In this document: piece after piece, positions 44,848 through 52,974 of the stretch | How the letters are laid out: every line of letters starts with the position of its first letter | How positions within the stretch are numbered: the stretch's first letter is position 1 | Assembly (NCBI GenBank): GCA_963977135.1 | Contig: CAXBNN010000004.1 | Span: 235,907-299,906, forward strand | DNA from: UBA2040 sp963977135 | GTDB taxonomy: Bacteria > Bacteroidota > Bacteroidia > Flavobacteriales_D > Crocinitomicaceae | Reading direction: 5' to 3' | Length of the DNA: 64,000 bases | The notes under the pieces: generated by a model | Told to the model about the DNA's origin: nothing | Databases searched by the model: none | What the model saw: only the letters and a program-made list of their open reading frames with translations | Made by a program: the position numbers and the translations under genes

Positions 44848-45049
44848 ATCCTATTTTAATCTCAATAGTCTCCTTCAAAAGGTAAACCAAAGTGCTAAAT
44901 CGGAAATAAAGTCAGTATTCACTTACACGATAAGCCTTTTTGTCAGGTTGACTTAAACTAAATTAAACACGAAAATGTTGATATCTGTAACCAATTGTTC
45001 ATAAGTCCGTACATAAGGCTATAATTCACACTTTTTAAAATTTAAAACG

Positions 45050-45958
45050 ATGAAACGTAATTTGCTTATTCTCTCAGTTTTGTGCTTGGGCAATCTATAT
45101 GCAGAAACAATTGACCGTAAAGCGTTAAAAATGGATTACATCGATAAATGGAGATCCACTGCAATTCAACAAATGATTCACCATAAGATTCCTGCAAGTA
45201 TTACACTTGCTCAAGGATTGATCGAAAGTGCTGCAGGAACCTCTGACTTAGCAACAAAAGGAAACAATCACTTTGGAATTAAGTGTCATGAGTGGAAAGG
45301 CGATCGCATGTTTCATGATGATGATTTGGCAGGAGAGTGCTTTAGAGTATATGGTTCGGCTGAATTGTCATTTGTTGACCATAGTGAGTTTTTAACCGGT
45401 CGTTCTCGATACGCTTCGCTTTTTTCTTTGGGTGTTACGGATTATGAAAGTTGGGCGAAAGGCTTGAAAAAAGCAGGTTACGCAACAAATCCACAATACG
45501 CCAATATGTTGATTAAACTTATTGAGGATTATCATTTAGAGCAATTTGATGCGGGAATTACACTTCAAAACAAAAACAGTTTTTTAGTTTCAAGCAAAAA
45601 CAAATATGATCAATTACATGCTGTTCAACTGAAAGACAATAAAAGCAAGTACATTGTTGCACAAAAAGGAGATACTTATTACAGAATTTCGCAAGAGTTC
45701 AGTATGGCAATGTGGGAATTAAGACAATACAATGATTTCGATAAAAAGAAAGATGTTTTGGAAGAAGGTGACATTATTTATATCCAACCTAAGAAGAGAC
45801 GTTCAGGTGGTTCTAGTGATTATGTCACTCAAGAAGTTTTGGAATCATTGGCTTCTGTATCTCAAGATTTCGGAATCAAATTAAATACTTTGAAAAGAAA
45901 AAATCCAGAGTTCACAGAAACACAAATATTGCCAAAAGGAACAAAATTGAAGTTATAG
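45050..45958 (+). CDS. Secreted glucosaminidase with C-terminal LysM repeats
   Basis: The 302-residue product has a signal peptide (MKRNLLILSVLCLGNLYA), a glucosaminidase (GH73-like) domain at about 28-180 with probable catalytic Glu59 in LAQGLIESAAGTSDLA followed by NNHFGIKCHEWKGD, and two LysM modules at about 203-250 (KYIVAQKGDTYYRISQEF; GDIIYIQP) and 258-302. It should hydrolyse N-acetylglucosaminyl bonds of peptidoglycan in the periplasm and hold the wall through LysM. It is monocistronic: a 202-base upstream gap with no clear TAnnTTTG box, and a strong terminator 22 bases after the stop. It may help septum or wall turnover, like other autolysins. Confidence 0.92.
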   Translation: MKRNLLILSVLCLGNLYAETIDRKALKMDYIDKWRSTAIQQMIHHKIPASITLAQGLIESAAGTSDLATKGNNHFGIKCHEWKGDRMFHDDDLAGECFRVYGSAELSFVDHSEFLTGRSRYASLFSLGVTDYESWAKGLKKAGYATNPQYANMLIKLIEDYHLEQFDAGITLQNKNSFLVSSKNKYDQLHAVQLKDNKSKYIVAQKGDTYYRISQEFSMAMWELRQYNDFDKKKDVLEEGDIIYIQPKKRRSGGSSDYVTQEVLESLASVSQDFGIKLNTLKRKNPEFTETQILPKGTKLKL

Positions 45959-45979
45959 AATTCAAAACAAAATCATATT

Positions 45980-46012
45980 AAAATGTCCGAGTTTACTCGG
46001 ACATTTTTTTTT
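45980..46012 (+). terminator. Intrinsic terminator after the glucosaminidase gene
   Basis: Perfect 11-base stem AAATGTCCGAG / CTCGGACATTT with a 4-base loop (TTTA), followed by T residues to 46012. It is the strongest hairpin in the window. Confidence 0.92.
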
Positions 46013-46085
46013 ATTCGTACATTAGCATTCCAATAGTTGTAAGGAGCATCCTTTGGGCATGTTGAATACATTAATGAATAAATAA

Positions 46086-47615
46086 ATGAAACCTTCAATA
46101 GAATTATTCAAGCTTATAAACACTATGACAAAGTCAGAAAAGCGCTTTTTTAAGCTTTCCTCGTCATTGCAATCAGGTGAAAAAAACTATTTAAAAATAT
46201 TTGATTTTATAGAAAAACAGAATCATTACGACGAAGAAGATTTAAAAAAGCACTTTAAGAATGAAAGATTCATAAAGCATTTACCTTCTGAAAAAAATCA
46301 TCTATACAAACTGATTCTAAAAAGCTTAAGATCTTTTTATAGCGAACACACCGCTTCTAGCTTGTTAAAACAAGAGATAAAAAATGTAGAAATACTATAC
46401 AACAAAGCTCTATTTAAAGAATGTGAGAAGTTTGTATCCAGAGCCAAAGAAATAGCCAAAGAATATGAAAAGTTCTATTATTGGTTTGAATTGCTTTCCT
46501 GGGAGAAAAAATTATTAGAAGAAGCATACGAAGCTGGAGAGTTTTCAGTGAACTTGGATGAACTTATTGAAGAAGAGCGTCAAGTCATAGATAGCCTTAG
46601 AAACTTAGCTGAATATCAAATCATTTATTCAAAAATTAACTTGTTATTCCGCAGTGGAGGTTTTGCGAGAAACAAAAAAGAAAGAGAGGAAGTTGAGAAA
46701 ATTGCGGACTATCACTTAATTAAAGGGAAAAACACCGCGATTTCGACTCGCGCGACGACCATGTGTTATTACATCAAAGGTCTATGTGCTGCTACCAACA
46801 GAAACTATGATGACGCATTTACCTTCTTTAATAAAACAAGAACTATTCTCGATAGAAATTTAAAAATAAAGGAAGATTCTGCACAGAGATATCTCATGAC
46901 ACTATCACACTTGTGCCGATGCCATATTGAAAACAAAGATTTCGATTTAGCATCTAACTTAATAAAGGAAATTCGTGAGTTAAATAGTTTAAAAGGGTTT
47001 AGTTCAATGGATATTGAGGTGAAAACATTCACCAATTCCTACAATTTAGAAATGAAGCTAGCTCAGATTCAAGGTGACTTCCAAAAAGCAGTAAAACTCA
47101 TTCCAGAAATTGAAGAACAGAATGCTGAATACGGCGAAATGATTAACAAAGAGCAAGACGTTTTATTCAACTACAATAAAGCGTATAGCTGTTTTGCAGT
47201 GAATGAACATAAAAAAGCTTTGTCTTACTTAAACATTGTTTTAAACGATAATGAACAAAACTTACGTCAAGATATTTATGGTTTTGCGCGTGTGTTTAAT
47301 TTAATTCTACATTACGAATTAGAGAATTATGATTTCTTGGAGTATATAATCAAATCGACTAATCGCTATTTAAACAAGCAGGAAAGAACCCTAGAATTGG
47401 AAACATCTCTTATAAAGCATCTTCGAAAATTATCTAAATCATCCGACCTAGCTTCAAAGAACAAGATTTATCAAGAATTTAAAAAGGAGCTTATTATTCT
47501 TCTTGAGAATGAAAACGAAAGCGTTGTTCTTGAATATTTCGATATTCTGGCTTGGTTAGAAATGAAATTAAACAACATCACTTTTAGCGAAGCAGTGAAG
47601 CTAAAGATCAATTGA
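46086..47615 (+). CDS. Hypothetical all-helical (TPR-like) cytoplasmic protein
   Basis: The 509-residue protein has no signal peptide or membrane helix and is highly charged and helical. It begins MKPSIELFKLINTMTKSEKRFFK; residues 210-420 have a repeating pattern of paired helices (YYIKGLCAATNRNYDDAFTFFNKTR, YNKAYSCFAVNEHKKALSYLNIVL) resembling tetratricopeptide repeats. I recognise it as a conserved Bacteroidota hypothetical but know no function. It could be a scaffold. It stands alone between a terminator and the convergent FadL-like gene (8-base overlap of 3' ends). Confidence 0.75.
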   Translation: MKPSIELFKLINTMTKSEKRFFKLSSSLQSGEKNYLKIFDFIEKQNHYDEEDLKKHFKNERFIKHLPSEKNHLYKLILKSLRSFYSEHTASSLLKQEIKNVEILYNKALFKECEKFVSRAKEIAKEYEKFYYWFELLSWEKKLLEEAYEAGEFSVNLDELIEEERQVIDSLRNLAEYQIIYSKINLLFRSGGFARNKKEREEVEKIADYHLIKGKNTAISTRATTMCYYIKGLCAATNRNYDDAFTFFNKTRTILDRNLKIKEDSAQRYLMTLSHLCRCHIENKDFDLASNLIKEIRELNSLKGFSSMDIEVKTFTNSYNLEMKLAQIQGDFQKAVKLIPEIEEQNAEYGEMINKEQDVLFNYNKAYSCFAVNEHKKALSYLNIVLNDNEQNLRQDIYGFARVFNLILHYELENYDFLEYIIKSTNRYLNKQERTLELETSLIKHLRKLSKSSDLASKNKIYQEFKKELIILLENENESVVLEYFDILAWLEMKLNNITFSEAVKLKIN

Positions 47616-49080
47616 TTACATAGTTTGCTGACAATACTAAACCTTGTCCTATTAAGTCATGTTGGGCTGAGCTATTGAAGAAAGCAGTATATTTTCTTGA
47701 AACTGAGGAATAGCGATAGCTTATGTCCATGGCTAAGTTCCCTCTTTTATAACCCAGTCCAGCTGAATAGCTTTTGTCAATACCGGTTTCTACACCAATA
47801 ACTGAATTATATGCATTTCCTGAAAACCTCATTCCACCCCGAACAAAGAAGATAGAATTGAGTACTAACTCACCTCCCAAACGAACGTTTAACGCATGTT
47901 TTAAAAGTGCTTTAGCAGTTGCATTTTCATTTGTAAAATCATAAGTCTGATAATTTTCAACATCTTTAGTCGATCGCAAATTTGCCCATCTATAATTTAC
48001 ATACTCAACATCAACACTAATACAGCCGTGAGTCCCAAAAATGTAGGCTACCGAACCAACTATTTTTGGTGGCGTTCTTAGTCTATAATTATAATCTCCA
48101 AAAGGTTTTAAAGAGTCGGGAACAGTATTCGTTTCATTTGCCAAAACGGTCACCATATCTGCGTCCGTCTTGTCGGTTAACGTATAATAAGTCGCTGAAT
48201 GAAAAGCTAAACCTAACCTGATATTGTCTTGTGGAAGATAAATTGCACCGAGTTTTAAATTGAATCCACTGCCTCTAGTATTTAAATGGTAATCGTAATT
48301 AAAGCTCCGCATGTCAGTTCCTAAGGTATCTAAAGTCTGCTCTTGATGTTGCACTGACTCATCGTATCGAATTGTTCTTATACCTATATTACCACCAAAA
48401 TAAAGCGTATTCAGGTAGTTTGTAGAATAAGAAAAGTAATACTCGTTCATACCGCCTTTTGTATCTACTTGACGCTTATGGTACTGATTTCCCGTATTAC
48501 TTAAATTAGCTTCGTATGAACTTGCTCCTGGTGTGGTTGGATTAATCGCATAAGTCCAATAGGCCAAAAAAGAACTAAAGGGTTGTCTGTAGAACAAATC
48601 ACCTTCCGAAATGCCATTAGCATTTGCAGCAAATCCATCTAAAAGAGATTCGAATTGTGACCCCTCATACCGAATGGAGTTCGTGTAATTTTGCAGCTTA
48701 TTATATCCAAATCCAAACTGAGAATATAGAAACCCTTCTTGTTTGGCAGATTCGTCAACTACAAAAACAAATCCTAAGGTATTCAATTTAAATAGATTGT
48801 CGGTCGTTTTCGTTGTGATACCCTTATACAAAAGAGAATTACTAATATTAGTATATCCCAAGGCGGAAGTAATCTGTGAATTGGAGAATCGACCGAAACC
48901 TGCTGGATTAATTTGTGAGGAACTTAAATCAGCCCCCAAAGCACCAAAAGCGCCTCCCATTGCTTCAAATCTGGCTCCACCTTGAATATCTGTCTTCGAA
49001 TACCTAAATAAATCAGCATCTCCTTGACCAAATACGAAATTAGAAAGAACAAGCGCAAAAGCACTCAATAATTTATTCAT
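47608..49080 (-). CDS. FadL/OmpP1-like outer-membrane transport protein
   Basis: The 490-residue product has a signal peptide (to about residue 19, FGQ) followed by the hallmark of this porin family: FEAMGGAFGALGADLSSSQINPAGFG (about 38-63), which resembles the N-terminal hatch of FadL/TodX proteins. The rest is a predicted 14-strand beta-barrel with alternating Tyr/Gly-rich strands, GSGFNLKLGAIYLPQDNIRLGLAFHS near 265-290 and GGELVLNSIFFVRGGMRF near 400-417, ending in an aromatic/Asn strand. Such porins take up hydrophobic compounds; the substrate here is unknown. It lies 10 bases downstream of the Tyr/Asn-rich lipoprotein gene on the same strand, so the pair is an operon. Confidence 0.88.
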   Translation of the reverse strand: MNKLLSAFALVLSNFVFGQGDADLFRYSKTDIQGGARFEAMGGAFGALGADLSSSQINPAGFGRFSNSQITSALGYTNISNSLLYKGITTKTTDNLFKLNTLGFVFVVDESAKQEGFLYSQFGFGYNKLQNYTNSIRYEGSQFESLLDGFAANANGISEGDLFYRQPFSSFLAYWTYAINPTTPGASSYEANLSNTGNQYHKRQVDTKGGMNEYYFSYSTNYLNTLYFGGNIGIRTIRYDESVQHQEQTLDTLGTDMRSFNYDYHLNTRGSGFNLKLGAIYLPQDNIRLGLAFHSATYYTLTDKTDADMVTVLANETNTVPDSLKPFGDYNYRLRTPPKIVGSVAYIFGTHGCISVDVEYVNYRWANLRSTKDVENYQTYDFTNENATAKALLKHALNVRLGGELVLNSIFFVRGGMRFSGNAYNSVIGVETGIDKSYSAGLGYKRGNLAMDISYRYSSVSRKYTAFFNSSAQHDLIGQGLVLSANYVIN

Positions 49081-49090
49081 GAAGCAATAA

Positions 49091-50134
49091 TTAATTTCTT
49101 CTTACACCGCCACCTGTATTCGATGGAGATTTTGATCTTGTTTGAGTAGGGGTAGACCCTCCAGTTGAACGAGGAGTTGATGATCCACCAGAATTCGTTC
49201 TGGTAGGTGAACTAATTATCACTGAGGAATTCTGTCTCTGAGAAGTACCTACTGTCGTCGTTCTTGTTTGACCAGAATTTACATTTGAATTCCTGTAAGT
49301 TGAATTGTTTCTGGTCTGAACTGGTCTAGCTTGTTGATTGTTATATCTAACCGATTCACCACGCGTTTGAAGTGTCCTATTTGTATTAGAATATTGCGGT
49401 TGACTTGAAACAGAGCGATTACTCATCGGTCTTGTTTGTATGTTTTCGCTAGAGCTATACACAGGTTCACCTATTGGATTCCCAGAGTTTCCTGTAGTAT
49501 TTGGAACTTGAGACTTTAACTGCTGCGTTCCTCCACGATTAATCCCAGAATAATATCCCGAATTAGTAGCTCTTGGACCACTTACAAAATGTCCTTGAGA
49601 ACCAAAACCTTGATTATTCGCGGTCGATACTGAGCTATTGCTGTTATTCCAATTGTTGCAGCTTGGGTTGTAAAAATTGCCATAACTTCCATATTGACCA
49701 TAAAAACTGTTAGGGTTATTAAATCCAAAAGGACTGCAGTAACCATATGGGTTGTAATAACCATAAGGGTTATAATATCCATAAGGATTGTAATGAGAAT
49801 AAGGAAAACTATTCATGGAATATCCAAATCCCATCATACTATTCATTGGGTACATCATTCCGTAATAATAAAATGACGGTCTATTAAACATTGACCTGTT
49901 ATTCCGTCTTGCCGATTGATTTTCAGGGTTATAATATCCAGTTGTTGGATTATTTTTATCCTCACGATATTTATAAGTGGCATATGAAGTTTCATCAAGT
50001 AAATTTTCACCTATTGGCACAGCCGCTGTTTTAAGCATATAAACATTGTCATCCATAATTGGACGCGAACTAGAGCAAGATGCTAATATTGCTAAAGAAG
50101 TTAAAAATGTGATTATATTCAGAGTACTTTTCAT
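49091..50134 (-). CDS. Low-complexity Tyr/Asn/Ser-rich lipoprotein
   Basis: The 347-residue product has a lipoprotein signal peptide with lipobox LAS-C (Cys20), so it is probably anchored to a membrane, most likely the outer one. The first 85 residues are mixed; residues 88-150 are rich in Tyr, Gly, Asn and Pro and include three exact copies of a 6-residue unit YNPYGY (115-132); residues 155-347 are Ser/Thr/Asn/Arg-rich and disordered-looking, ending in repeated S-P-T-R-T motifs. I recognise no family. A promoter with TTTG and TAATTTAG boxes lies upstream, and the FadL-like porin gene follows after 10 bases. It may be a structural or adhesive surface component. Confidence 0.72.
   Translation of the reverse strand: MKSTLNIITFLTSLAILASCSSSRPIMDDNVYMLKTAAVPIGENLLDETSYATYKYREDKNNPTTGYYNPENQSARRNNRSMFNRPSFYYYGMMYPMNSMMGFGYSMNSFPYSHYNPYGYYNPYGYYNPYGYCSPFGFNNPNSFYGQYGSYGNFYNPSCNNWNNSNSSVSTANNQGFGSQGHFVSGPRATNSGYYSGINRGGTQQLKSQVPNTTGNSGNPIGEPVYSSSENIQTRPMSNRSVSSQPQYSNTNRTLQTRGESVRYNNQQARPVQTRNNSTYRNSNVNSGQTRTTTVGTSQRQNSSVIISSPTRTNSGGSSTPRSTGGSTPTQTRSKSPSNTGGGVRRN
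49739..49792 (-). repeat. Three 18-base tandem repeats coding YNPYGY
   Basis: Three consecutive 18-base units within the lipoprotein gene encode the same six residues with a few silent differences. Tandem units like these can expand or contract by slippage. Confidence 0.8.
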
Positions 50135-50154
50135 CAGGGAACAAGTTTATGAGT

Positions 50155-50186
50155 CTAAATTATTCTTTTCTTCCTATTTTTACAAA
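50155..50186 (-). promoter_or_regulatory. Candidate lipoprotein-porin operon promoter
   Basis: On the minus strand TTTG (50186-50183) and TAATTTAG (50162-50155) are separated by exactly 20 bases; the -7 box differs from TAnnTTTG at one position. The leader to the ATG would be about 17 bases. Confidence 0.5.
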
Positions 50187-50218
50187 CTTTTTCCGTTAAA
50201 ATAGTACAAAATCTAAAG

Positions 50219-51694
50219 ATGGCACAACAATACACAAAACGAGCAGATGATTATTCGAAATGGTACAACGAGATAGTTGACCGAGCTGATTTGGCGGAGC
50301 ATTCCGACGTAAAAGGCTGTATGGTAATCAAACCTTATGGTTATGCGATTTGGGAGAAAATGAAAGATGCACTTGATGCAAAATTCAAAGAAACAGGACA
50401 CTCCAACGCGTATTTTCCGCTCTTCATTCCAAAATCCTACTTTAGCAAGGAAGCCTCGCATATAGATGGATTTGCTAAAGAATGTGCAGTCGTTACACAT
50501 TATCGCCTTAAAAACGCTGAGGATGGCTCTGGAGTCATTGTAGATCCGGATGCAAAACTTGAGGAAGAACTTATTGTTAGACCAACATCTGAAACGATTA
50601 TTTGGAATTCTTATAAAAAATGGATTCAATCTTACCGTGATTTACCGATTTTAATAAATCAATGGGCGAACGTAGTAAGATGGGAAATGCGTACCCGTTT
50701 GTTTTTGAGAACTACAGAGTTCCTTTGGCAAGAAGGTCATACGGCACACGCTACTAAACAAGAAGCTATCGAGGAAACTGAACAAATGCTGGACGTATAC
50801 GCTAATTTTGCTGAAAATTTCATGGCGATGCCCGTAATTCGAGGACGAAAAACAGAAAGTGAACGTTTTGCTGGCGCATTGGATACATATTGTATAGAAG
50901 CAATGATGCAAGATGGGAAAGCTCTTCAAGCAGGAACTTCACACTTTTTGGGTCAAAATTTTGCTAAAGCTTTTGACGTAAAATTCTCAGACAAGACAGG
51001 AAAATTAGAATATGTTTGGGCTACTTCTTGGGGAGTAAGTACACGTTTGATAGGAGCCCTAATTATGACTCATTCTGATGATGATGGATTAGTATTGCCT
51101 CCAGCATTGGCTCCAATTCAGGTGGTTATAGTTCCTATTTTCAAAACTGAAGAAGAGCAAAATTTAATTGATGATAAAGTTCATGAATTAATGAAAGAAA
51201 TGAAGGCTTTAGGAATTTCTGTGAAATACGATGATGATTCAGCTAAAAGACCAGGCTGGAAATTTGCAGAATACGAAGCCAAAGGTGTGCCTGTGAGAGT
51301 TGCAATTGGTCCAAGAGATCTAGCAAACAACCAAGCAGAAGTAGCTCGAAGAGATACCAAAGAAAAAAACACACTTGGATTAGACGGTTTTGCGAATTCA
51401 ATTAAAAATTTATTGGATGAGATTCAAACAAATTTGTTAGAATCGGCTATAAAGTTCAGAACAGAAAATATGCACGTTGTTGATACATATGAAGAGTTTA
51501 AAACCCGCCTGAAAAAAGAAGGTGGATTCTTCTTAGCTCATTGGGATGGAACGAACGAAACTGAAGCAAAAATAAAAGAAGAAACAAAAGCAACAATTCG
51601 CTGCATTCCTTTAGATTCGAAAGAGGAGGAAGGTAAATGCATGTACTCTGGCAAACCATCAAAAGGACGGGTTATATTTGCTAAAGCTTATTAA
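50219..51694 (+). CDS. proS: Prolyl-tRNA synthetase, eukaryote/archaeon-like type
   Basis: ProS charges tRNA-Pro with proline. The 491-residue class II synthetase has motif 2 region VRWEMRTRLFLRTTEFLWQEGHTAH, the RPTSETIIWNSYKKWI block, TSHFLGQNFAKAFDV, motif 3 WGVSTRLIGALIMTHSDDDGLVLPP, and a C-terminal anticodon-binding domain (from about 305) plus a Zn/Cys-containing tail ending FAKAY. It lacks the large editing insertion of E. coli-type ProS and begins MAQQYTKRADDYSKWYNEIVDRADLAEHSDVKG, typical of the short archaeal/eukaryotic type common in Bacteroidota. The next gene starts 2 bases after the stop. Confidence 0.96.
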   Translation: MAQQYTKRADDYSKWYNEIVDRADLAEHSDVKGCMVIKPYGYAIWEKMKDALDAKFKETGHSNAYFPLFIPKSYFSKEASHIDGFAKECAVVTHYRLKNAEDGSGVIVDPDAKLEEELIVRPTSETIIWNSYKKWIQSYRDLPILINQWANVVRWEMRTRLFLRTTEFLWQEGHTAHATKQEAIEETEQMLDVYANFAENFMAMPVIRGRKTESERFAGALDTYCIEAMMQDGKALQAGTSHFLGQNFAKAFDVKFSDKTGKLEYVWATSWGVSTRLIGALIMTHSDDDGLVLPPALAPIQVVIVPIFKTEEEQNLIDDKVHELMKEMKALGISVKYDDDSAKRPGWKFAEYEAKGVPVRVAIGPRDLANNQAEVARRDTKEKNTLGLDGFANSIKNLLDEIQTNLLESAIKFRTENMHVVDTYEEFKTRLKKEGGFFLAHWDGTNETEAKIKEETKATIRCIPLDSKEEEGKCMYSGKPSKGRVIFAKAY

Positions 51695-51696
51695 TT

Positions 51697-52362
51697 ATGA
51701 AAAAATTAGAGGTCAATAGACAAACAATACTGAATTTACTTGAGTCCAAGTCTAGATTGAAGCAAGATGTTAGTCAAGAAACTCAAACCGTCTTTAAAAA
51801 GCTCAAAAGCGCCATAGAAAAAGAGATTATCGAAATCAAACCATCAATTAATGATGAAAGAGTTCGATTGCACGCTGAGGAAAAAGGCGACAATGAAGTG
51901 AAGGTGATGATTGGCAGTGATGCTCTTATTTTTCAAATGCATTCAAACGTTTTTCGGCTACCTGACGATAATGCGGCTTGGGAGCGTGACTATCTAAAAA
52001 ATCAAGAGGAAAACGGATATTTTGGCGTGATTAATATTTACAATTTTCTAGCCGATTCTTTTATTTACAATCGATTAAATGATACTGGGTTCCTAATTGG
52101 ACGAATTTTTATCAATCGTGAATCCCATATTTTAGTGGAAGGAGAAGGACAATTGGGATTCTTATTTAAAGATCCAGAGACAAACACTTCATCATCAGAA
52201 ATATTGAAACACATCATTCAATGTTCGTTCTCTCATGCTCTTGATTTCGATTTAATAGCGCCACCATATGAAATGATTCAAGAAATTTCTATTGGTCAAA
52301 TTCTTGAAATTAGTGCTGACCTTCAGATGAAAACAAGCAAACGAATGGGCTTCAAACAATAA
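51697..52362 (+). CDS. Conserved hypothetical protein linked to proS
   Basis: The 221-residue cytoplasmic protein has no signal peptide or membrane helix. The first 50 residues are helical and charged; the middle (about 65-175) is mixed alpha/beta with VKVMIGSDALIFQMHSNVFRLPD and YFGVINIYNFLADSFIYNR; the end is LDFDLIAPPYEMIQEISIGQIL. I do not recognise a family. It starts 2 bases after proS and is almost certainly co-transcribed with it, but I cannot infer a role in translation from that alone. A promoter for the tRNA genes follows it. Confidence 0.7.
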   Translation: MKKLEVNRQTILNLLESKSRLKQDVSQETQTVFKKLKSAIEKEIIEIKPSINDERVRLHAEEKGDNEVKVMIGSDALIFQMHSNVFRLPDDNAAWERDYLKNQEENGYFGVINIYNFLADSFIYNRLNDTGFLIGRIFINRESHILVEGEGQLGFLFKDPETNTSSSEILKHIIQCSFSHALDFDLIAPPYEMIQEISIGQILEISADLQMKTSKRMGFKQ

Positions 52363-52397
52363 TTTTAAAAAAAAAATGAAATTATTTTACAAAACCA

Positions 52398-52428
52398 TTT
52401 GTACTTAAAGAAATTCAAATTATATTTG
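52398..52428 (+). promoter_or_regulatory. tRNA-Glu/rpsT promoter with consensus boxes
   Basis: TTTG at 52398-52401, a 19-base spacer, and TATATTTG at 52421-52428: an exact fit to the Bacteroidota consensus TTTG-N19-21-TAnnTTTG. The predicted start is about 27 bases before the first tRNA. It is the best promoter in the window. Confidence 0.85.
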
Positions 52429-52460
52429 CACTCCGAAAATAGTAGGTGACACATATTTTT

Positions 52461-52532
52461 GGCCCATTCGTCTAACGGTTAGGACATGCGGTTTTCATCC
52501 GTAAAATAGGAGTTCGATTCTCCTATGGGCTA
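52461..52532 (+). tRNA. tRNA-Glu (TTC), first copy
   Basis: A 72-base cloverleaf with acceptor stem GGCCCAT / ATGGGCT (a G-T pair at the end), D arm GTCT...GGAC, anticodon arm TGCGG-TTTTCAT-CCGTA with anticodon TTC, T arm AGGAG-TTCGATT-CTCCT and discriminator A. CCA is not encoded. The anticodon stem has a G-T wobble. It differs from the second copy in the D loop, anticodon stem and variable loop. Confidence 0.95.
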
Positions 52533-52548
52533 CTAAAACATTAAGTTG

Positions 52549-52620
52549 GGCCCATTCGTCTAGTGGTTAGGACGCCAGGTTTTCATCCTGGTAACAGGAG
52601 TTCGATTCTCCTATGGGCTA
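52549..52620 (+). tRNA. tRNA-Glu (TTC), second copy
   Basis: A 72-base cloverleaf, 16 bases after the first copy, with identical acceptor stem and T arm but a fully Watson-Crick anticodon stem CCAGG-TTTTCAT-CCTGG and D loop AGTGGTTA. Anticodon TTC, CCA not encoded. It precedes rpsT by 30 bases and is likely processed from the same transcript. Confidence 0.96.
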
Positions 52621-52650
52621 CAGAGTAAAAAAAGACTAAAAAAAGAAATA

Positions 52651-52902
52651 ATGGCAAATCATAAGTCGTCAAAAAAAAGAATTAGATCAAACGAAACGAA
52701 AAGACTTCGTAACAAGTACCAACACAAAACAGCTCGTAATGCTGTCCGTGTTTTGAGAACACTTACAGACAAAAAAGAGGCTTCTGATATGTTAGTTTCA
52801 GTTACATCTTTGTTGGATCGTTTAGCAAAAAACAACGTGATTCACCACAAAAAAGCGGCGAATTTAAAATCTGGACTTCAAGTTAAGATTAACAATCTAT
52901 AA
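52651..52902 (+). CDS. rpsT: Small-subunit ribosomal protein S20
   Basis: S20 binds 16S rRNA early in 30S assembly. The 83-residue length, high Lys/Arg content and helical heptads fit the family: MANHKSSKKRIRSNETKRLRN, RNAVRVLRTL, and NNVIHHKKAANLKSGLQVKINNL, with the conserved GVIHKNKAARxKSRL-type ending. It is downstream of two tRNA-Glu genes and upstream of a strong terminator, so the three form one small transcription unit from the consensus promoter at 52398. Confidence 0.95.
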   Translation: MANHKSSKKRIRSNETKRLRNKYQHKTARNAVRVLRTLTDKKEASDMLVSVTSLLDRLAKNNVIHHKKAANLKSGLQVKINNL

Positions 52903-52923
52903 GATATTTCACTCAAGTGAATG

Positions 52924-52949
52924 AAAGGGGCTTCGTGCCCCTTTTTTTT
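52924..52949 (+). terminator. Intrinsic terminator after rpsT
   Basis: Stem AAAGGGGC / GCCCCTTT with loop TTCGT, ending in eight T residues. It lies 22 bases after the rpsT stop codon. Confidence 0.93.
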
Positions 52950-52974
52950 GTAATTTTATCTAAAATAATTTGAG

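Noticed and set aside
50213..50629. 138-codon open frame antisense to proS
   Set aside because: Covers the strongly conserved ProS N-terminus; Cys/Phe-rich with no family resemblance.
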